In this document: piece after piece, positions 36,178 through 47,902 of the stretch
Position numbering within the stretch: position 1 is the stretch's first letter
Layout: each line of letters opens with the position of its first letter
Made by a program: the position numbers and the translations under genes
Assembly: GCA_947447375.1 (NCBI GenBank)
Contig: CANFJB010000004.1
Span: 62,001 to 126,000 of the forward strand
From: Bacteroidota bacterium
GTDB lineage: Bacteria; Bacteroidota; Bacteroidia; Flavobacteriales; Flavobacteriaceae
Length of the DNA: 64,000 bases
Direction of reading: 5' to 3'
Notes under the pieces: generated by a model
Seen by the model: only the letters and a program-made list of their open reading frames with translations
What the model was told of the DNA's origin: nothing
Databases searched by the model: none

Positions 36178-37830
36178 TTAATTTAATAAGGCTTTTGCGT
36201 GATTTAAAGCAGAATCAGAAATATCTTTACCGGATAGCATTTCTGCAATTTCAACAATTCTTTCTTCAAATGTTAGCAATTTTAATTCTGAGATTGTTGT
36301 ATCTCCCTGAATTGACTTGTATACTTTATAATGTGTTTTTCCTTTTGCAGCAATTTGTGGTAAATGTGTAATTGAAAAAACTTGGATTTTATTGCTCATG
36401 TCTTTCATAATCGCCGCCATTTTGTTTGCAATTTCACCTGAAACACCAGTATCAATTTCATCAAATATGATGGTTGGCAAGTTAGAATATTGAGCCAAAA
36501 TCGCTTTTACAGCAAGCATTATTCTTGATAATTCTCCACCTGAAGCTACCTTTTTCAATAATCCAAAATCGGAACCTTTGTTAGCAGAAAACAAAAATTG
36601 TAATTCGTCCTTTCCATTTGCAAAATAATGCTCCGTTTCTTTTAATTCCATATTAAAACGAACATTTGGCATTCCCAATTGCTCTAAAATAAAAATCAAT
36701 TTTTCAGATAAAACAGGAACCGCTTTTAATCTATTGTTACGGATATTAAGTGCCGATTTATCTAATTCAGAAGCAGCAGCTTCAATACTATCAGCCAATT
36801 TCTTTATTTCAAATTCTAATTCTACTACAGAAACCACTTTATTATCTAGATCGTTTTGAATTTCTAAAAGTTCTTCAATCGAATTTACTTGGTGTTTCTT
36901 TTGTAAATTATAAATGTTTTGCAACTTTTGGTTCACCAATTCTAAATTCTCAGGATCATGTACTAAATTTTCAGTTTGCTGATTTAACTCACTAATAATG
37001 TCATCAAATTCAATTGTTACACTATTAATTCTGTCAAATAAAGATTGGTATTCTGGTGAAAAAGAAATTGTTTTCTGTAAAGCAATTTTGATTTCCTTAA
37101 GATTTTGTAAAATCCCAAACTGCTCTTCATTGGCCAAAGCCAAAGATTTATCCAAATTTTCCTTAATAAATTCGACATTATTAAGTTGTTCGTATACTTG
37201 TTCTAATTCCTCTTGCTCATTCACTTTTAACTTCGCCGCTAACAATTCATCCAATAAAAACGTATTGTAATCTTGCTCTTTTAATAGTGTTTGTAGTTTG
37301 GAAGTAAGTGTTGCTAGATTTGATCTGTCTTTTTTATAAGTACTTAAAATTGCTGAATATCGGTTTATATTGTCTTGATTTTCAGCAACTGAATCAATTA
37401 TTTGAAATTGAAAAAGTTCCTCTGAAAGTTCTTGAGTTTGATGTTGGGAATGAATGTCAATTAAAAATACACTTAGTTCTTGTAATTCTTGAAGATTTAC
37501 GGGGCTGTCATTTATAAAAGCTCTTGATTTCCCTGAAGGCAATATTTCTCTTCGAATGATAGTTTCGTCTTCATAATCCAAATCATTTGATTCAAAAAAG
37601 GCCTGAAGATTATAATTTGCTATTTGGAAATGAGCTTCTATCACACATTTCTCCTCTTTATTTTTAAGGGAAGTTAAATCGGCTCTTTTTCCTAATACTA
37701 AACCCAATGCACCGAGTAAAATCGATTTTCCAGCACCCGTTTCACCAGTAATAATTGAAAAACCATCAGAAAAATCAATTCCCAATTTATCAATTAACGC
37801 AAAATTACTTATTGAAAGTGAAGCTAGCAT
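36178..37830 (-). CDS. recN: DNA repair protein RecN
   Basis: SMC-like ATPase that promotes double-strand-break repair (550 aa). Walker A ITGETGAGKSILLGAL at residues 28-43, long coiled-coil arms (about 155-365) and the C-terminal ABC signature ASGGELSRIMLAVK with Walker B IIFDEIDTGVSG. Lies 28 bases after the DUF4835 gene, probably the last gene of the bamD operon. Confidence 0.96.
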   Translation of the reverse strand: MLASLSISNFALIDKLGIDFSDGFSIITGETGAGKSILLGALGLVLGKRADLTSLKNKEEKCVIEAHFQIANYNLQAFFESNDLDYEDETIIRREILPSGKSRAFINDSPVNLQELQELSVFLIDIHSQHQTQELSEELFQFQIIDSVAENQDNINRYSAILSTYKKDRSNLATLTSKLQTLLKEQDYNTFLLDELLAAKLKVNEQEELEQVYEQLNNVEFIKENLDKSLALANEEQFGILQNLKEIKIALQKTISFSPEYQSLFDRINSVTIEFDDIISELNQQTENLVHDPENLELVNQKLQNIYNLQKKHQVNSIEELLEIQNDLDNKVVSVVELEFEIKKLADSIEAAASELDKSALNIRNNRLKAVPVLSEKLIFILEQLGMPNVRFNMELKETEHYFANGKDELQFLFSANKGSDFGLLKKVASGGELSRIMLAVKAILAQYSNLPTIIFDEIDTGVSGEIANKMAAIMKDMSNKIQVFSITHLPQIAAKGKTHYKVYKSIQGDTTISELKLLTFEERIVEIAEMLSGKDISDSALNHAKALLN

Positions 37831-37858
37831 TGAGGTTACTATTTATAAATTTGAATAA

Positions 37859-38749
37859 TTAATACTTAATTTCCGCCCATTTTGATGAGTTTATAGGGGA
37901 AATAGTATTCAAGTTTCCAATTAAGTCTTTAATATCAATTGATGGTCCTGCTGAAAAAACCGAAACAATTTCATCCGATTTGGCATCAAAGAAAACTCTG
38001 GTAATAAAGGCATTTGGACGTGTTTCATTAATTTTACCAAGAGTTGAAATGGCATCTTTAATTTTTAATTTTGCAGATTTTAAATCGCTATGCATTAAAT
38101 CTAGTCCTTCAAAATGATATCCATATAATGCTTCTCTAAAAGGACTGAAAGTACTTGAAAGCATATCATTAATTAAAAAATAACGATTTTGATTTCCATC
38201 TGCTTGCCCCCAACCTTTATAACCGCCAGTAATTGCCACATTAGCAATATCTTGAGCAGTTTCTAGATATTTACTTCCTCCTTGTTTGGAAAAAGTATCT
38301 GCATCCATACCGATTATCACATAACTATAAAAAGCAACAACCGAAACTAAATTGGATTCAAAATTAGTAGGAGTAAAATTCAAATTTTCAAACTCATTGT
38401 ATTTAAATGAAAAATCTTTGTCATTAAAATTCAATATCGGTGAAGAGTAAGTTGAATTAAATATTGGTCGAGAAGATTGTACCTGAATTGTTGCAGTAAA
38501 TTGATTTGAATCGTATGCAGTTACCGTAATATACATTGAACAATTGATCTTTTCTTCCTGTTTGTAAGGAACTCCAGCCCAATCAGTTTTATTAATAAAA
38601 TCTGATAAGGATTTCTCTAAAGTATTGAAAATTTGTTTGTTAGTAATAGCGATTTTATCTGCATTCACATTTACAGTACAATTTAACTGTTGTGCATTTG
38701 CAATTCCAAAAAACAATAATAAAAGAAAACTATATAATTTAAGCTTCAT
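37859..38749 (-). CDS. DUF4835 family exported protein
   Basis: A 296-aa protein with a signal peptide (LYSFLLLLFFGIANAQQ). DUF4835 proteins are conserved in Bacteroidota directly behind coaBC and have no assigned function. The body is predicted beta-rich early (CSMYITVTAYDSNQFTATIQVQ region) then helical. Start taken at ATG 38749, which overlaps the coaBC end by 11 bases; the track-length frame from a TTG three codons upstream is less likely. Envelope role likely, given BamD in the same operon. Confidence 0.85.
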   Translation of the reverse strand: MKLKLYSFLLLLFFGIANAQQLNCTVNVNADKIAITNKQIFNTLEKSLSDFINKTDWAGVPYKQEEKINCSMYITVTAYDSNQFTATIQVQSSRPIFNSTYSSPILNFNDKDFSFKYNEFENLNFTPTNFESNLVSVVAFYSYVIIGMDADTFSKQGGSKYLETAQDIANVAITGGYKGWGQADGNQNRYFLINDMLSSTFSPFREALYGYHFEGLDLMHSDLKSAKLKIKDAISTLGKINETRPNAFITRVFFDAKSDEIVSVFSAGPSIDIKDLIGNLNTISPINSSKWAEIKY

Positions 38750-39980
38750 AATGAGCAATTATTTTTATTAAAATATCGTTTGCAACTTCTTCTTTAGATT
38801 TTAATTCCATCGGAAACACATTGAAATTACTGTCTATAAAAGTAACTTTATTAGTCGATCCACCAAATCCTGCACCTTTATCTTGTAAAGAATTTAAAAC
38901 TATCAAATCTAAGTTTTTTTTCTGAACTTTTAGCTTTGCATTTTCAATTTCATTTTCAGTTTCTAATGCAAAACCTATTAAAAATTGATTTTCTTTACTT
39001 TTTCCTAATGATTGCAATATGTCTTTTGTTTTTTCTAATTCAATAACAAACGAATCCTCAGACTTTTTTATTTTATGAAGAGCCGGATTTTTTGGTTTGT
39101 AATCGGCTACAGCGGCAGCACCTATAAAAACATCTGAAGTTTTAAAATATTTCTGACATTCAGCATACATTTCCTCTGCCGAATTTATATTAATAACCTT
39201 TACAAAATCATGATTAATAGATAAATGGGTTGGACCAGAAATTAATATCACCGAGGCACCATAATTTGCAGCACATAAAGCCAAATCATACCCCATTTTC
39301 CCCGAGGAATGGTTTCCAATAAATCGAACAGGATCTATCGCTTCGTAGGTTGGACCAGCAGTAATTAGAATTTTTTTACCTAATAAAGGTAATTTAAATT
39401 CCATTTTATTTTCTATAAAAGCAACTATATTTTCAGGCTCTGCCATTCTTCCTTCGCCAGAAAGTCCACTCGCTAATTCCCCAGATTCTGCTGGAATTAT
39501 TGTATTTCCGAACGATTCTAATTTGTTAAAACTCTCAATTGTAGATGGATGCTTGTACATATCCAAATCCATTGCAGGTGCAAAATAAACGGGACATTTA
39601 GCCGATAAATAGGTTGCAATAAGTAAATTATCACAAATACCATTTGCCATTTTAGACAATGTATTTGCAGTAGCGGGAGCAATAATCATTAAATCAGCCC
39701 AAAGTCCAATTTCAACGTGATTGTTCCATTCTAAGTTTTGATTTGGATTTTCAACTTCTGAATCTAAAGTTTCGTCTTCTTTATAAAAGCTTGAAAAAAC
39801 AGGTCTTTTAGATAAAGTTGATAGAGTTAACGGAGTTATAAAATCCTTAGAAGCAGGTGTCATTATCACTTGGACATGTGCACCTGCTTTTATGAATAAT
39901 CTAACCAATGACGCAGTTTTATAAGCAGCAATTCCACCAGAAATTCCTAGTACTATTTTTTTACCGCTTAAAACTGACAT
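38739..39980 (-). CDS. coaBC: Bifunctional phosphopantothenoylcysteine synthetase/decarboxylase
   Basis: Two consecutive steps of CoA synthesis in one 413-aa protein. The N-terminal CoaC flavodoxin-like decarboxylase has LGISGGIAAYK and the APAMDLDMY active-site block; the C-terminal CoaB synthetase starts about residue 193 with ILITAGPTYEAIDPVRFIGN and SSGKMG. Lies 10 bases after rpoZ. Confidence 0.95.
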   Translation of the reverse strand: MSVLSGKKIVLGISGGIAAYKTASLVRLFIKAGAHVQVIMTPASKDFITPLTLSTLSKRPVFSSFYKEDETLDSEVENPNQNLEWNNHVEIGLWADLMIIAPATANTLSKMANGICDNLLIATYLSAKCPVYFAPAMDLDMYKHPSTIESFNKLESFGNTIIPAESGELASGLSGEGRMAEPENIVAFIENKMEFKLPLLGKKILITAGPTYEAIDPVRFIGNHSSGKMGYDLALCAANYGASVILISGPTHLSINHDFVKVININSAEEMYAECQKYFKTSDVFIGAAAVADYKPKNPALHKIKKSEDSFVIELEKTKDILQSLGKSKENQFLIGFALETENEIENAKLKVQKKNLDLIVLNSLQDKGAGFGGSTNKVTFIDSNFNVFPMELKSKEEVANDILIKIIAHYEA

Positions 39981-39990
39981 TGTAATTTAT

Positions 39991-40305
39991 TTATTTTGTT
40001 TCTCTGTAGTAGATTTTATCATCCAACCACTCTTGAACTGCTAAAGCGTGAGGTTTAGGCAATTTTTCGTAAAATTTAGAAACTTCAATTTGTTCTTTAT
40101 TTTCGAATACTTCCTCTAAACTGTCATTGTAAGTTGCAAATTCTTCCAACTTTTCAGTCAATTCTTTTTTGATTTCAGAGTTAATTTGATTCGCTCTTTT
40201 AGCCATAATAGTAATTGCTTCATACACATTACCCGTTGGCTCTTCAATCTTACTTTTATTGTAAGTAATTGTATTTACTGGAGCATTCGTCTTTTTTAAA
40301 TCCAT
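39991..40305 (-). CDS. rpoZ: RNA polymerase omega subunit
   Basis: A 104-aa protein of the Rpb6/omega family in its Bacteroidota form. The omega signature is seen as VYEAITIMAKRANQINSEIK near residues 27-46. It stabilises the RNA polymerase core. Located between bamD and coaBC with 10-base gaps on both sides, a gene order conserved across the phylum, which strengthens the call despite low similarity to E. coli omega. Confidence 0.88.
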   Translation of the reverse strand: MDLKKTNAPVNTITYNKSKIEEPTGNVYEAITIMAKRANQINSEIKKELTEKLEEFATYNDSLEEVFENKEQIEVSKFYEKLPKPHALAVQEWLDDKIYYRETK

Positions 40306-40315
40306 GACTTTCTAA

Positions 40316-41110
40316 TTATTTTGAAAATTGTTTTAAATCTGTATTAATTCTAGCCAACATATCGTCGGCTTTTTGTTTGTATTCAGTATTTGAATTAAAT
40401 TTTAATAAACTAGCATGCGCTGCTTTAGCTGCAATTAAACGTTCTTCCATTTTTGAAGGAATACTATTTATAGCTAATTGATAAGCAGAATCTAATTTAT
40501 AATATAAAGCTTTTTCTTTGTATGGCGTTCCTGGATAATCTATTATAAAATTATCTAAAGCTATCAAAGCCGATTTAAAATCAGATATTTTATTGTATCC
40601 ATATGCATTTTCATATGCTTTCTTCTCAATTTTTTCTCTTAATTCTTTAACAATAACATTAGCTTCAGGTAAAAAAGAAGAATTTGGAAAAGCATCTATA
40701 AACGATTGTAGTTTATCAATTGCTTTATCGGTATCAGTTTGGTCTAAACTATACATTGGAGAAAGCATTGAATAACTTTTAGCACCTAAAAATGAAGCTT
40801 CTTCAAGTTTGTCGCTTTTGGGAAATCCCGCAGCAAAACTTTCAAATTGATATCCAGATAAATAATATTGTTTTGTTTTATAATACGATTGTGAAAACAT
40901 GTAAAACATCTTCTCTGCCTGAGGATTTCCTCTAAATGAGGGAGCCATTTGTTCGAAAAGTGTTAAAGCTTTATAATATTTACCTTTTTCATATTGTTTT
41001 GCAGCTTGATTAAATTTTACCGTAAGATCTTCAGATTTTATGGCTTTTTGATATTCGCTACAAGACGAAAAACCTAAAATTATTAAAACTATATAGATGT
41101 ATTTCTTCAT
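40316..41110 (-). CDS. bamD: Outer membrane assembly lipoprotein BamD
   Basis: A 264-aa outer membrane lipoprotein of the BAM complex that folds beta-barrel proteins. Signal peptide ends in lipobox SSCS (Cys near 17). Five TPR-like repeats follow, including KFNQAAKQYEKGKYYKALTL type helices and FIDAFPNSSFLPEA. First gene of the operon bamD-rpoZ-coaBC-DUF4835(-recN), driven by a consensus promoter. Confidence 0.93.
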   Translation of the reverse strand: MKKYIYIVLIILGFSSCSEYQKAIKSEDLTVKFNQAAKQYEKGKYYKALTLFEQMAPSFRGNPQAEKMFYMFSQSYYKTKQYYLSGYQFESFAAGFPKSDKLEEASFLGAKSYSMLSPMYSLDQTDTDKAIDKLQSFIDAFPNSSFLPEANVIVKELREKIEKKAYENAYGYNKISDFKSALIALDNFIIDYPGTPYKEKALYYKLDSAYQLAINSIPSKMEERLIAAKAAHASLLKFNSNTEYKQKADDMLARINTDLKQFSK

Positions 41111-41165
41111 TTTATTATTAAGTTTCGGCAGTTTTAATGGTATTATTACCTTAAAAAACGAACTG

Positions 41166-41195
41166 CAAATTTAGTTATTAATTTAGCGACTACAA
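41166..41195 (-). promoter_or_regulatory. Consensus promoter of the bamD operon
   Basis: On the minus strand: TTG (41195-41193), exactly 19 bases, TAAATTTG (41173-41166). Both elements match; leader to the bamD ATG is about 50 nt. Confidence 0.8.
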
Positions 41196-41238
41196 AATAT
41201 TTTTTCTATTTATAATTCAAGTCCAATCTCTTCGAAAA

Positions 41239-42117
41239 TTATTTGTTTTTCTGAACAAATAAATCAATTCTATTTGCCAAATCTGAATTTACATTTACTA
41301 AAGGTAAACGCAGGCAATTGTCAGAAATTCCCAATGATTTCAATACTTCTTTGATACCTCCAGGATTTCCTTGTTCGAAAATCATATCGATACTATCAGC
41401 AAGTTTATAGTGCAATTGAAAGGCTTCATCAACTTTTCTATCTAATCCCAATTGAATTAAATCTGAGAATTGTTTTGGAAAACCTTGACCAATAACCGAA
41501 ATAACTCCACTTCCACCAGCTAAAACCATCGGTAAAGCAATCATATCATCACCTGAAATTACATGAAAATCTTTAGGTTTGTCCTTAATAATACTCATCG
41601 CTTGAACAAGATCTCCTGCAGCTTCTTTAATTGCAACTACATTTTTAAATTCATTTGCAAGGCGTAGAACTGTTGAAGGCAACATATTACTACCTGTTCT
41701 ACCAGGTACATTATAAAGAATAACAGGAATCGGAGAAGCATTTGCAATAGCTTTAAAATGCTGATAAATTCCTTCTTGTGTTGGTTTATTATAATATGGA
41801 GAAACGGATAAAATAGCAACAAAATTAGTGAAATCTCTGGTTTGTAACTCCTCAATAATCTTATGGGTATTGTTTCCGCCTACTCCCAAAACAAGAGGTA
41901 AACGACCTTTATTTGCCGTAACTACAGTTTGTATAACTAACTCTTTTTCTTCCTGTGTTAGTGTAGCATTTTCAGCAGTGGTCCCAAGAACTACAAGGTA
42001 ATTGATACCATTATCTATTTGATAATTTACAATTCTAACCAATGCATCTACATCTACAGAAAAATCTTTTTTAAATGGGGTAACAAGTGCAACTCCTGTT
42101 CCAATTAATGAATTCAT
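41239..42117 (-). CDS. dapA: 4-hydroxy-tetrahydrodipicolinate synthase
   Basis: First committed enzyme of lysine and meso-diaminopimelate synthesis (292 aa). Schiff-base Lys lies in [10 protein letters not shown] near residue 162, Tyr in [10 protein letters not shown] near 134, and GTTAENATL near 44 binds pyruvate. It follows the DUF6913-type gene by 11 bases. Confidence 0.96.
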   Translation of the reverse strand: MNSLIGTGVALVTPFKKDFSVDVDALVRIVNYQIDNGINYLVVLGTTAENATLTQEEKELVIQTVVTANKGRLPLVLGVGGNNTHKIIEELQTRDFTNFVAILSVSPYYNKPTQEGIYQHFKAIANASPIPVILYNVPGRTGSNMLPSTVLRLANEFKNVVAIKEAAGDLVQAMSIIKDKPKDFHVISGDDMIALPMVLAGGSGVISVIGQGFPKQFSDLIQLGLDRKVDEAFQLHYKLADSIDMIFEQGNPGGIKEVLKSLGISDNCLRLPLVNVNSDLANRIDLFVQKNK

Positions 42118-42128
42118 ATTTTTAGTTT

Positions 42129-42647
42129 TTATATTTTTTTTAATATTTTTAAATACTTAAATAACTCGTCTACAAATAGTTCGTAATTATTAATATTGGT
42201 ATTTACCATAAATTGATTTACAATTTTATCTTGAGTATTAAAACCAACTTTAAAATTTGCATTTGAAAAATAAGACAAATATACTAATGGTTCCTTATCA
42301 AATTCATGATAATTAATTAGTAAATCAAAATTAGTATTCAAAAATAATTCCGCTTTTGAATGTGTTAATTCCCCTGACCAATTGAACTCTTTGTAGGTTA
42401 CTAATTCATGGTTAAAAACTTCATTTTTATTGATTTTAGTTTTGAAAATCAAAACTTTAACTTGATTTTTATCAATTCCTTGTTTAACCAATTCTTTTAC
42501 TATATTTTCAATATCTAAAGCTAAATTTCCATCAAAAATAACCCCAACAGTTTTAATAACTCCATCTTTTGGAGTAGCAATTGTATTTGATAACAATTTG
42601 CTAACTTTATTTTTTAATGAAAAATTCTTTATTATATTCAAAAACAT
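42129..42647 (-). CDS. Conserved hypothetical protein (probably DUF6913)
   Basis: A 172-aa soluble protein without signal peptide or membrane segment. The alternating Ile/Val/Asn-rich segments ([33 protein letters not shown]) suggest an alpha/beta fold. I believe it is the family called DUF6913, found next to dapA in flavobacteria; function unknown. It shares an operon with dapA and has a -7 box TAAATTTG on the minus strand at 42673-42666. Confidence 0.7.
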   Translation of the reverse strand: MFLNIIKNFSLKNKVSKLLSNTIATPKDGVIKTVGVIFDGNLALDIENIVKELVKQGIDKNQVKVLIFKTKINKNEVFNHELVTYKEFNWSGELTHSKAELFLNTNFDLLINYHEFDKEPLVYLSYFSNANFKVGFNTQDKIVNQFMVNTNINNYELFVDELFKYLKILKKI

Positions 42648-42665
42648 AGTACATTTACTTAATTA

Positions 42666-42673
42666 CAAATTTA
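42666..42673 (-). promoter_or_regulatory. -7 box of the DUF6913-dapA operon
   Basis: Minus-strand TAAATTTG, 18 bases before the ATG at 42647. No matching -33 TTG. Confidence 0.5.
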
Positions 42674-42694
42674 ATTAAATTAGTTGCAATTCCG

Positions 42695-43471
42695 ATGGTA
42701 AATCTAAAAAAGTATAACGGTGTTTTAAGGTATTTTGGTTTAATCTTAACATTTTTTCTGATATTTTCTTGTGCTGAACAAAAATATTATGTCACAAAAA
42801 TTGAAGCCAAAGATTTTGGGGTAACCAATAAAAATAATAGTATCGAGGCAATTGATTCCTTTATTAAGCCTTATCGTGAACATATTGATACTGATTTAAA
42901 CACTCCTGTTTCATATGCTCCAGAAACATTAGACAAATCAGGAAAATACCAGACTACAATTGGCAATCTACTTGCTGATATAACTTTACAAAGAGGAAAT
43001 ACTATTTTTAGTGCTAGAGAAAATAAACAATTGGATTTATGTTTATTGAATAATGGCGGAATAAGATCTATTATTTCAAAAGGAAATGTTACCTTAAAAA
43101 CAGCATTTGAAATTATGCCTTTTGAAAATACCGCTATTGTTGTGGGTTTAAAAGGAGAGCAAATTATAGAAATGTTAAATTATTTTATCACTGAAAATAA
43201 ACCCCATCCATTATCAGGTATTCAATTTACGATTTCCAAATCCAATCAGCCAATAAATATTCTAATTCAAGGCAAACCATTGGATACAAATAAATTATAT
43301 TACGTAATTACATCAGATTACCTTTCAAATGGTGGTGATAAAATGGATTTTTTCAAAAAAGGAATTGAAAAATACGATATTAATTATAAGTTGAGAAATA
43401 TATTAATTGATTACTTTAAAGAAACAAAAACTATCACATCAACAAGAGACCAAAGAATAATTTTAGAATAA
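42695..43471 (+). CDS. 5'-nucleotidase C-terminal (substrate-binding) domain lipoprotein
   Basis: A 258-aa lipoprotein (lipobox FSCA, Cys near 28) consisting only of the 5'-nucleotidase C-terminal domain that binds the nucleoside base: LNNGGIRS, FEIMPFENTAIVVGLKG and the LSNGGDKMDFF region. The catalytic metallophosphatase domain is encoded by the next gene, 29 bases downstream. Together the two equal one UshA-type enzyme, so the active form is probably a heterodimer in the periplasm, hydrolysing nucleotides to nucleosides. Confidence 0.9.
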   Translation: MVNLKKYNGVLRYFGLILTFFLIFSCAEQKYYVTKIEAKDFGVTNKNNSIEAIDSFIKPYREHIDTDLNTPVSYAPETLDKSGKYQTTIGNLLADITLQRGNTIFSARENKQLDLCLLNNGGIRSIISKGNVTLKTAFEIMPFENTAIVVGLKGEQIIEMLNYFITENKPHPLSGIQFTISKSNQPINILIQGKPLDTNKLYYVITSDYLSNGGDKMDFFKKGIEKYDINYKLRNILIDYFKETKTITSTRDQRIILE

Positions 43472-43500
43472 CTATTTGAAATTTACCTAATTATAAGACA

Positions 43501-44412
43501 ATGAAAAGAAGAGAATTTATACAAAAAACAGCTGCAACAACGGCTTTGGCAGGATTAGGATTATCATTTAGTAGTTTTAAATCTTCAGATACAAAGCATC
43601 TAACTATACTTCACACCAATGATGTTCACAGTTATATTGATCCTTTTCCAGCGGATCACCCAAGAAATGCAAATATGGGTGGTGTATCTAGAAGAGCTGC
43701 AATAATTGAGAATATCCGACAAGAAAATCCGAATTTATTATTATTAGACGCAGGTGATATTTTTCAAGGAACTCCTTATTTTAATTATTATGGAGGTGAA
43801 CTTGAGTTGAAATTAATGAGTATGATGAAATACGACCTTGGTACGTTAGGAAATCATGATTTTGACAACGGTATTGAGGGATTTTACTCACAAATGCACA
43901 ATGCAACATTTGATTTTGTTACTTCAAACTACGATTTCAACAATACCGTTTTACAAGGAAAAACAAAACAATACAAGATTTTCGACAAAAACGGAATAAA
44001 AGTTGGAATTTTTGGTCTAGGAATTGAACTGGCAGGACTTGTAGATAGCAAGAACTACAAAGAAACTAAGTATTTAAATCCTGTTGAAATTGCTCAAGAC
44101 CTATCTCGTATTTTGAAACACGAACAAAAATGTGATCTTGTGATTTGCCTTTCCCACTTGGGTTACAAATACAACGACGAGAAAGACAAAATTTCAGATG
44201 TAAAATTAGCTACTTTAACTAAAGATATTGATTTAATTATTGGTGGTCACACCCACACTTTCTTAGATAAACCAACTATTTTAAAAAATAGTGAAGATAA
44301 AGAAGTGATCGTAAATCAAGCGGGTTGTTACGGAATTAATATGGGTAGAATTGACTTTTATTTTGATAATGATAAATCGAAATCCCATAACGGAAGAAGT
44401 ATCATCATCTAA
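43501..44412 (+). CDS. 5'-nucleotidase catalytic metallophosphatase domain protein
   Basis: A 303-aa calcineurin-like phosphoesterase equal to the N-terminal half of UshA: HTNDVHSY (DxH), DAGDIFQGTP, GNHDFDNG and GGHTHTF supply all metal ligands. The N-terminus MKRREFIQKTAATTALAGLG looks like a twin-arginine-type signal, so it may be exported folded. It lacks the substrate-binding C-terminal domain, which is the preceding gene. Convergent with ligA. Confidence 0.9.
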   Translation: MKRREFIQKTAATTALAGLGLSFSSFKSSDTKHLTILHTNDVHSYIDPFPADHPRNANMGGVSRRAAIIENIRQENPNLLLLDAGDIFQGTPYFNYYGGELELKLMSMMKYDLGTLGNHDFDNGIEGFYSQMHNATFDFVTSNYDFNNTVLQGKTKQYKIFDKNGIKVGIFGLGIELAGLVDSKNYKETKYLNPVEIAQDLSRILKHEQKCDLVICLSHLGYKYNDEKDKISDVKLATLTKDIDLIIGGHTHTFLDKPTILKNSEDKEVIVNQAGCYGINMGRIDFYFDNDKSKSHNGRSIII

Positions 44413-44419
44413 TAATTAA

Positions 44420-46417
<1,998 letters not shown>

Positions 46418-46488
46418 TTAAAAAAGTGACAAAGTTACCTGGATTCAAAGTTACAAATAATGGTTATGATTTTGAAATAAATTACAAA

Positions 46489-46965
46489 TTATTCCGACTC
46501 AATAATGGTATTTATTTGATTGAATAATTGTCCGTCACTTAAGAACGCTCCTTGTTGAATTAGCTGAAAAAGGGATTGGTTTCTATCTTCAGTAAATTCT
46601 TTTTTACCAATTTTCATTTCGATAGTTTCTGTAAATAGATTATCACTTAGCCAATGTAAGCCCTCTTTTGTCAAGAAATCTACTTCTGGCACCAATGATT
46701 TCAATACAATTGATTTTACGTAAGTATCAAAACATTGGAAAAGAAAAATATGATTTTTTGAAAAATGCTCTAGATATTCTGTTCTTGATAGCACTCCTTC
46801 CCAAACCAAATCAGAGAAAACATCCAATTCTTGTTCAGCAACTTCTGGTTTTTCAATTTTTATTTGATCCCATTCTGCTTTATCGATTGCTTGGGTCGCA
46901 AGAAAGTTACTGAATTCAGTATGCATTTCTTCAAATTGTTCTTTAGTAAGTCTAGCGTATTTCAT
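46489..46965 (-). CDS. Conserved hypothetical protein (probably DUF6495)
   Basis: A 158-aa acidic, mainly helical cytoplasmic protein opening MKYARLTKEQFEEMHTEF. I think it is the family named DUF6495, found near ligA in Flavobacteriaceae, but no function is known. No signal peptide, membrane helix or catalytic motif is visible. It lies 71 bases upstream of ligA, possibly on one transcript. Confidence 0.7.
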   Translation of the reverse strand: MKYARLTKEQFEEMHTEFSNFLATQAIDKAEWDQIKIEKPEVAEQELDVFSDLVWEGVLSRTEYLEHFSKNHIFLFQCFDTYVKSIVLKSLVPEVDFLTKEGLHWLSDNLFTETIEMKIGKKEFTEDRNQSLFQLIQQGAFLSDGQLFNQINTIIESE

Positions 46966-47049
46966 TTAAGCTGAATTTATTTGACCATCTATTAAGAGAT
47001 GCATTATACAATTAAATTAAGAATCTGAAATAAATTCAGATTAAAAAAA

Positions 47050-47073
47050 AAATCCCGACTTTCATCGGGATTT
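47050..47073 (-). terminator. Terminator of the rpsF-rpsR-rplI operon
   Basis: Stem AAATCCCGA/TCGGGATTT with a 6-base loop; a U-run follows on the minus strand. Located about 20 bases past rplI. Confidence 0.88.
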
Positions 47074-47092
47074 ATAAATATGAATTTAGAAA

Positions 47093-47536
47093 TTATGCTT
47101 TTTCAGCAATGATTTCATATGATAATTCAACAATTACATCTCTGTGCAAACGTACTGAAGCTGAATATTTTCCAATTCTTTTTACAATTCCACTTGTGAT
47201 GAATTTTCTGTCAATTTCTTGACCACCTTTTGCTAAAGCTTCAGCGATATCAATATTGGTAATAGAACCAAATAATTTTTCACCACCTGCTTTTGCATAG
47301 ATTTTAATTTCGATAGCTTTTAAAGCTTCGGCTAATGCTTGAGCATCGCTTACAACTTTAGCTTCTTTATGAGCTCTTTGCTTTAAATTTTCAGCCAATA
47401 CTTTCTTTGCAGAAGCAGTTGCTAATTGAGCATATCCTTGAGGAATTAAGAAATTACGACCGTAACCATTTTTTACGGTTACTACATCATCTTTAAATCC
47501 TAAGTTTTGAACGTCTTTTTTTAATATAAGTTCCAT
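47093..47536 (-). CDS. rplI: Ribosomal protein L9
   Basis: A 147-aa large-subunit protein. N-terminal domain has the L9 signature (LGFKDDVVTVKNGYGRNFLIP), then the long connecting helix (about 40-75) and a C-terminal RNA-binding domain. Last gene of the rpsF-rpsR-rplI operon; a 63-base leader separates it from rpsR. Confidence 0.97.
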   Translation of the reverse strand: MELILKKDVQNLGFKDDVVTVKNGYGRNFLIPQGYAQLATASAKKVLAENLKQRAHKEAKVVSDAQALAEALKAIEIKIYAKAGGEKLFGSITNIDIAEALAKGGQEIDRKFITSGIVKRIGKYSASVRLHRDVIVELSYEIIAEKA

Positions 47537-47600
47537 GTTGTTGTCCTTTGTTATTAGAAGTTAGTCCCGCAGAAGCGAAACAACAACTGTTAATTTTTAA

Positions 47601-47897
47601 TTATTTTAATAAATCCGCCACATATGGCATTAAAGCTAAGTGACGCGCTCTTTTAACAGCTACTGAAACTTTTCTTTGGTATTTTAATGAAGTTCCTGTT
47701 AAACGACGAGGAAGAATTTTTCCTTGCTCATTAACGAATTTCAATAAGAAATCTGCATCTTTATAATCGATATATTTGATACCAGATTTTTTGAAACGAC
47801 AATATTTTTTTAATTTATTTGTTTCTATGTTCAAAGGCGTAAGATATCTGATATCTCCGTCTTTTTTTCCTGAAGCCGATTGTTGTAATGTTGACAT
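47601..47897 (-). CDS. rpsR: Ribosomal protein S18
   Basis: A 98-aa small-subunit protein. Core block [20 protein letters not shown] and [11 protein letters not shown] are diagnostic. Partner of S6 in the 30S platform. Lies 5 bases after rpsF. The N-terminal extension is slightly long, as is usual in Bacteroidota. Confidence 0.97.
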   Translation of the reverse strand: MSTLQQSASGKKDGDIRYLTPLNIETNKLKKYCRFKKSGIKYIDYKDADFLLKFVNEQGKILPRRLTGTSLKYQRKVSVAVKRARHLALMPYVADLLK

Positions 47898-47902
47898 AAT
47901 GA

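Noticed and set aside
46430..46453. Two tandem -7-like boxes before ligA as a strong dual promoter
   Set aside because: Both match TAnnTTTG, but neither has a -33 TTG at 19-20 bp, and they may be chance in A/T-rich DNA; noted in the ligA entry only.
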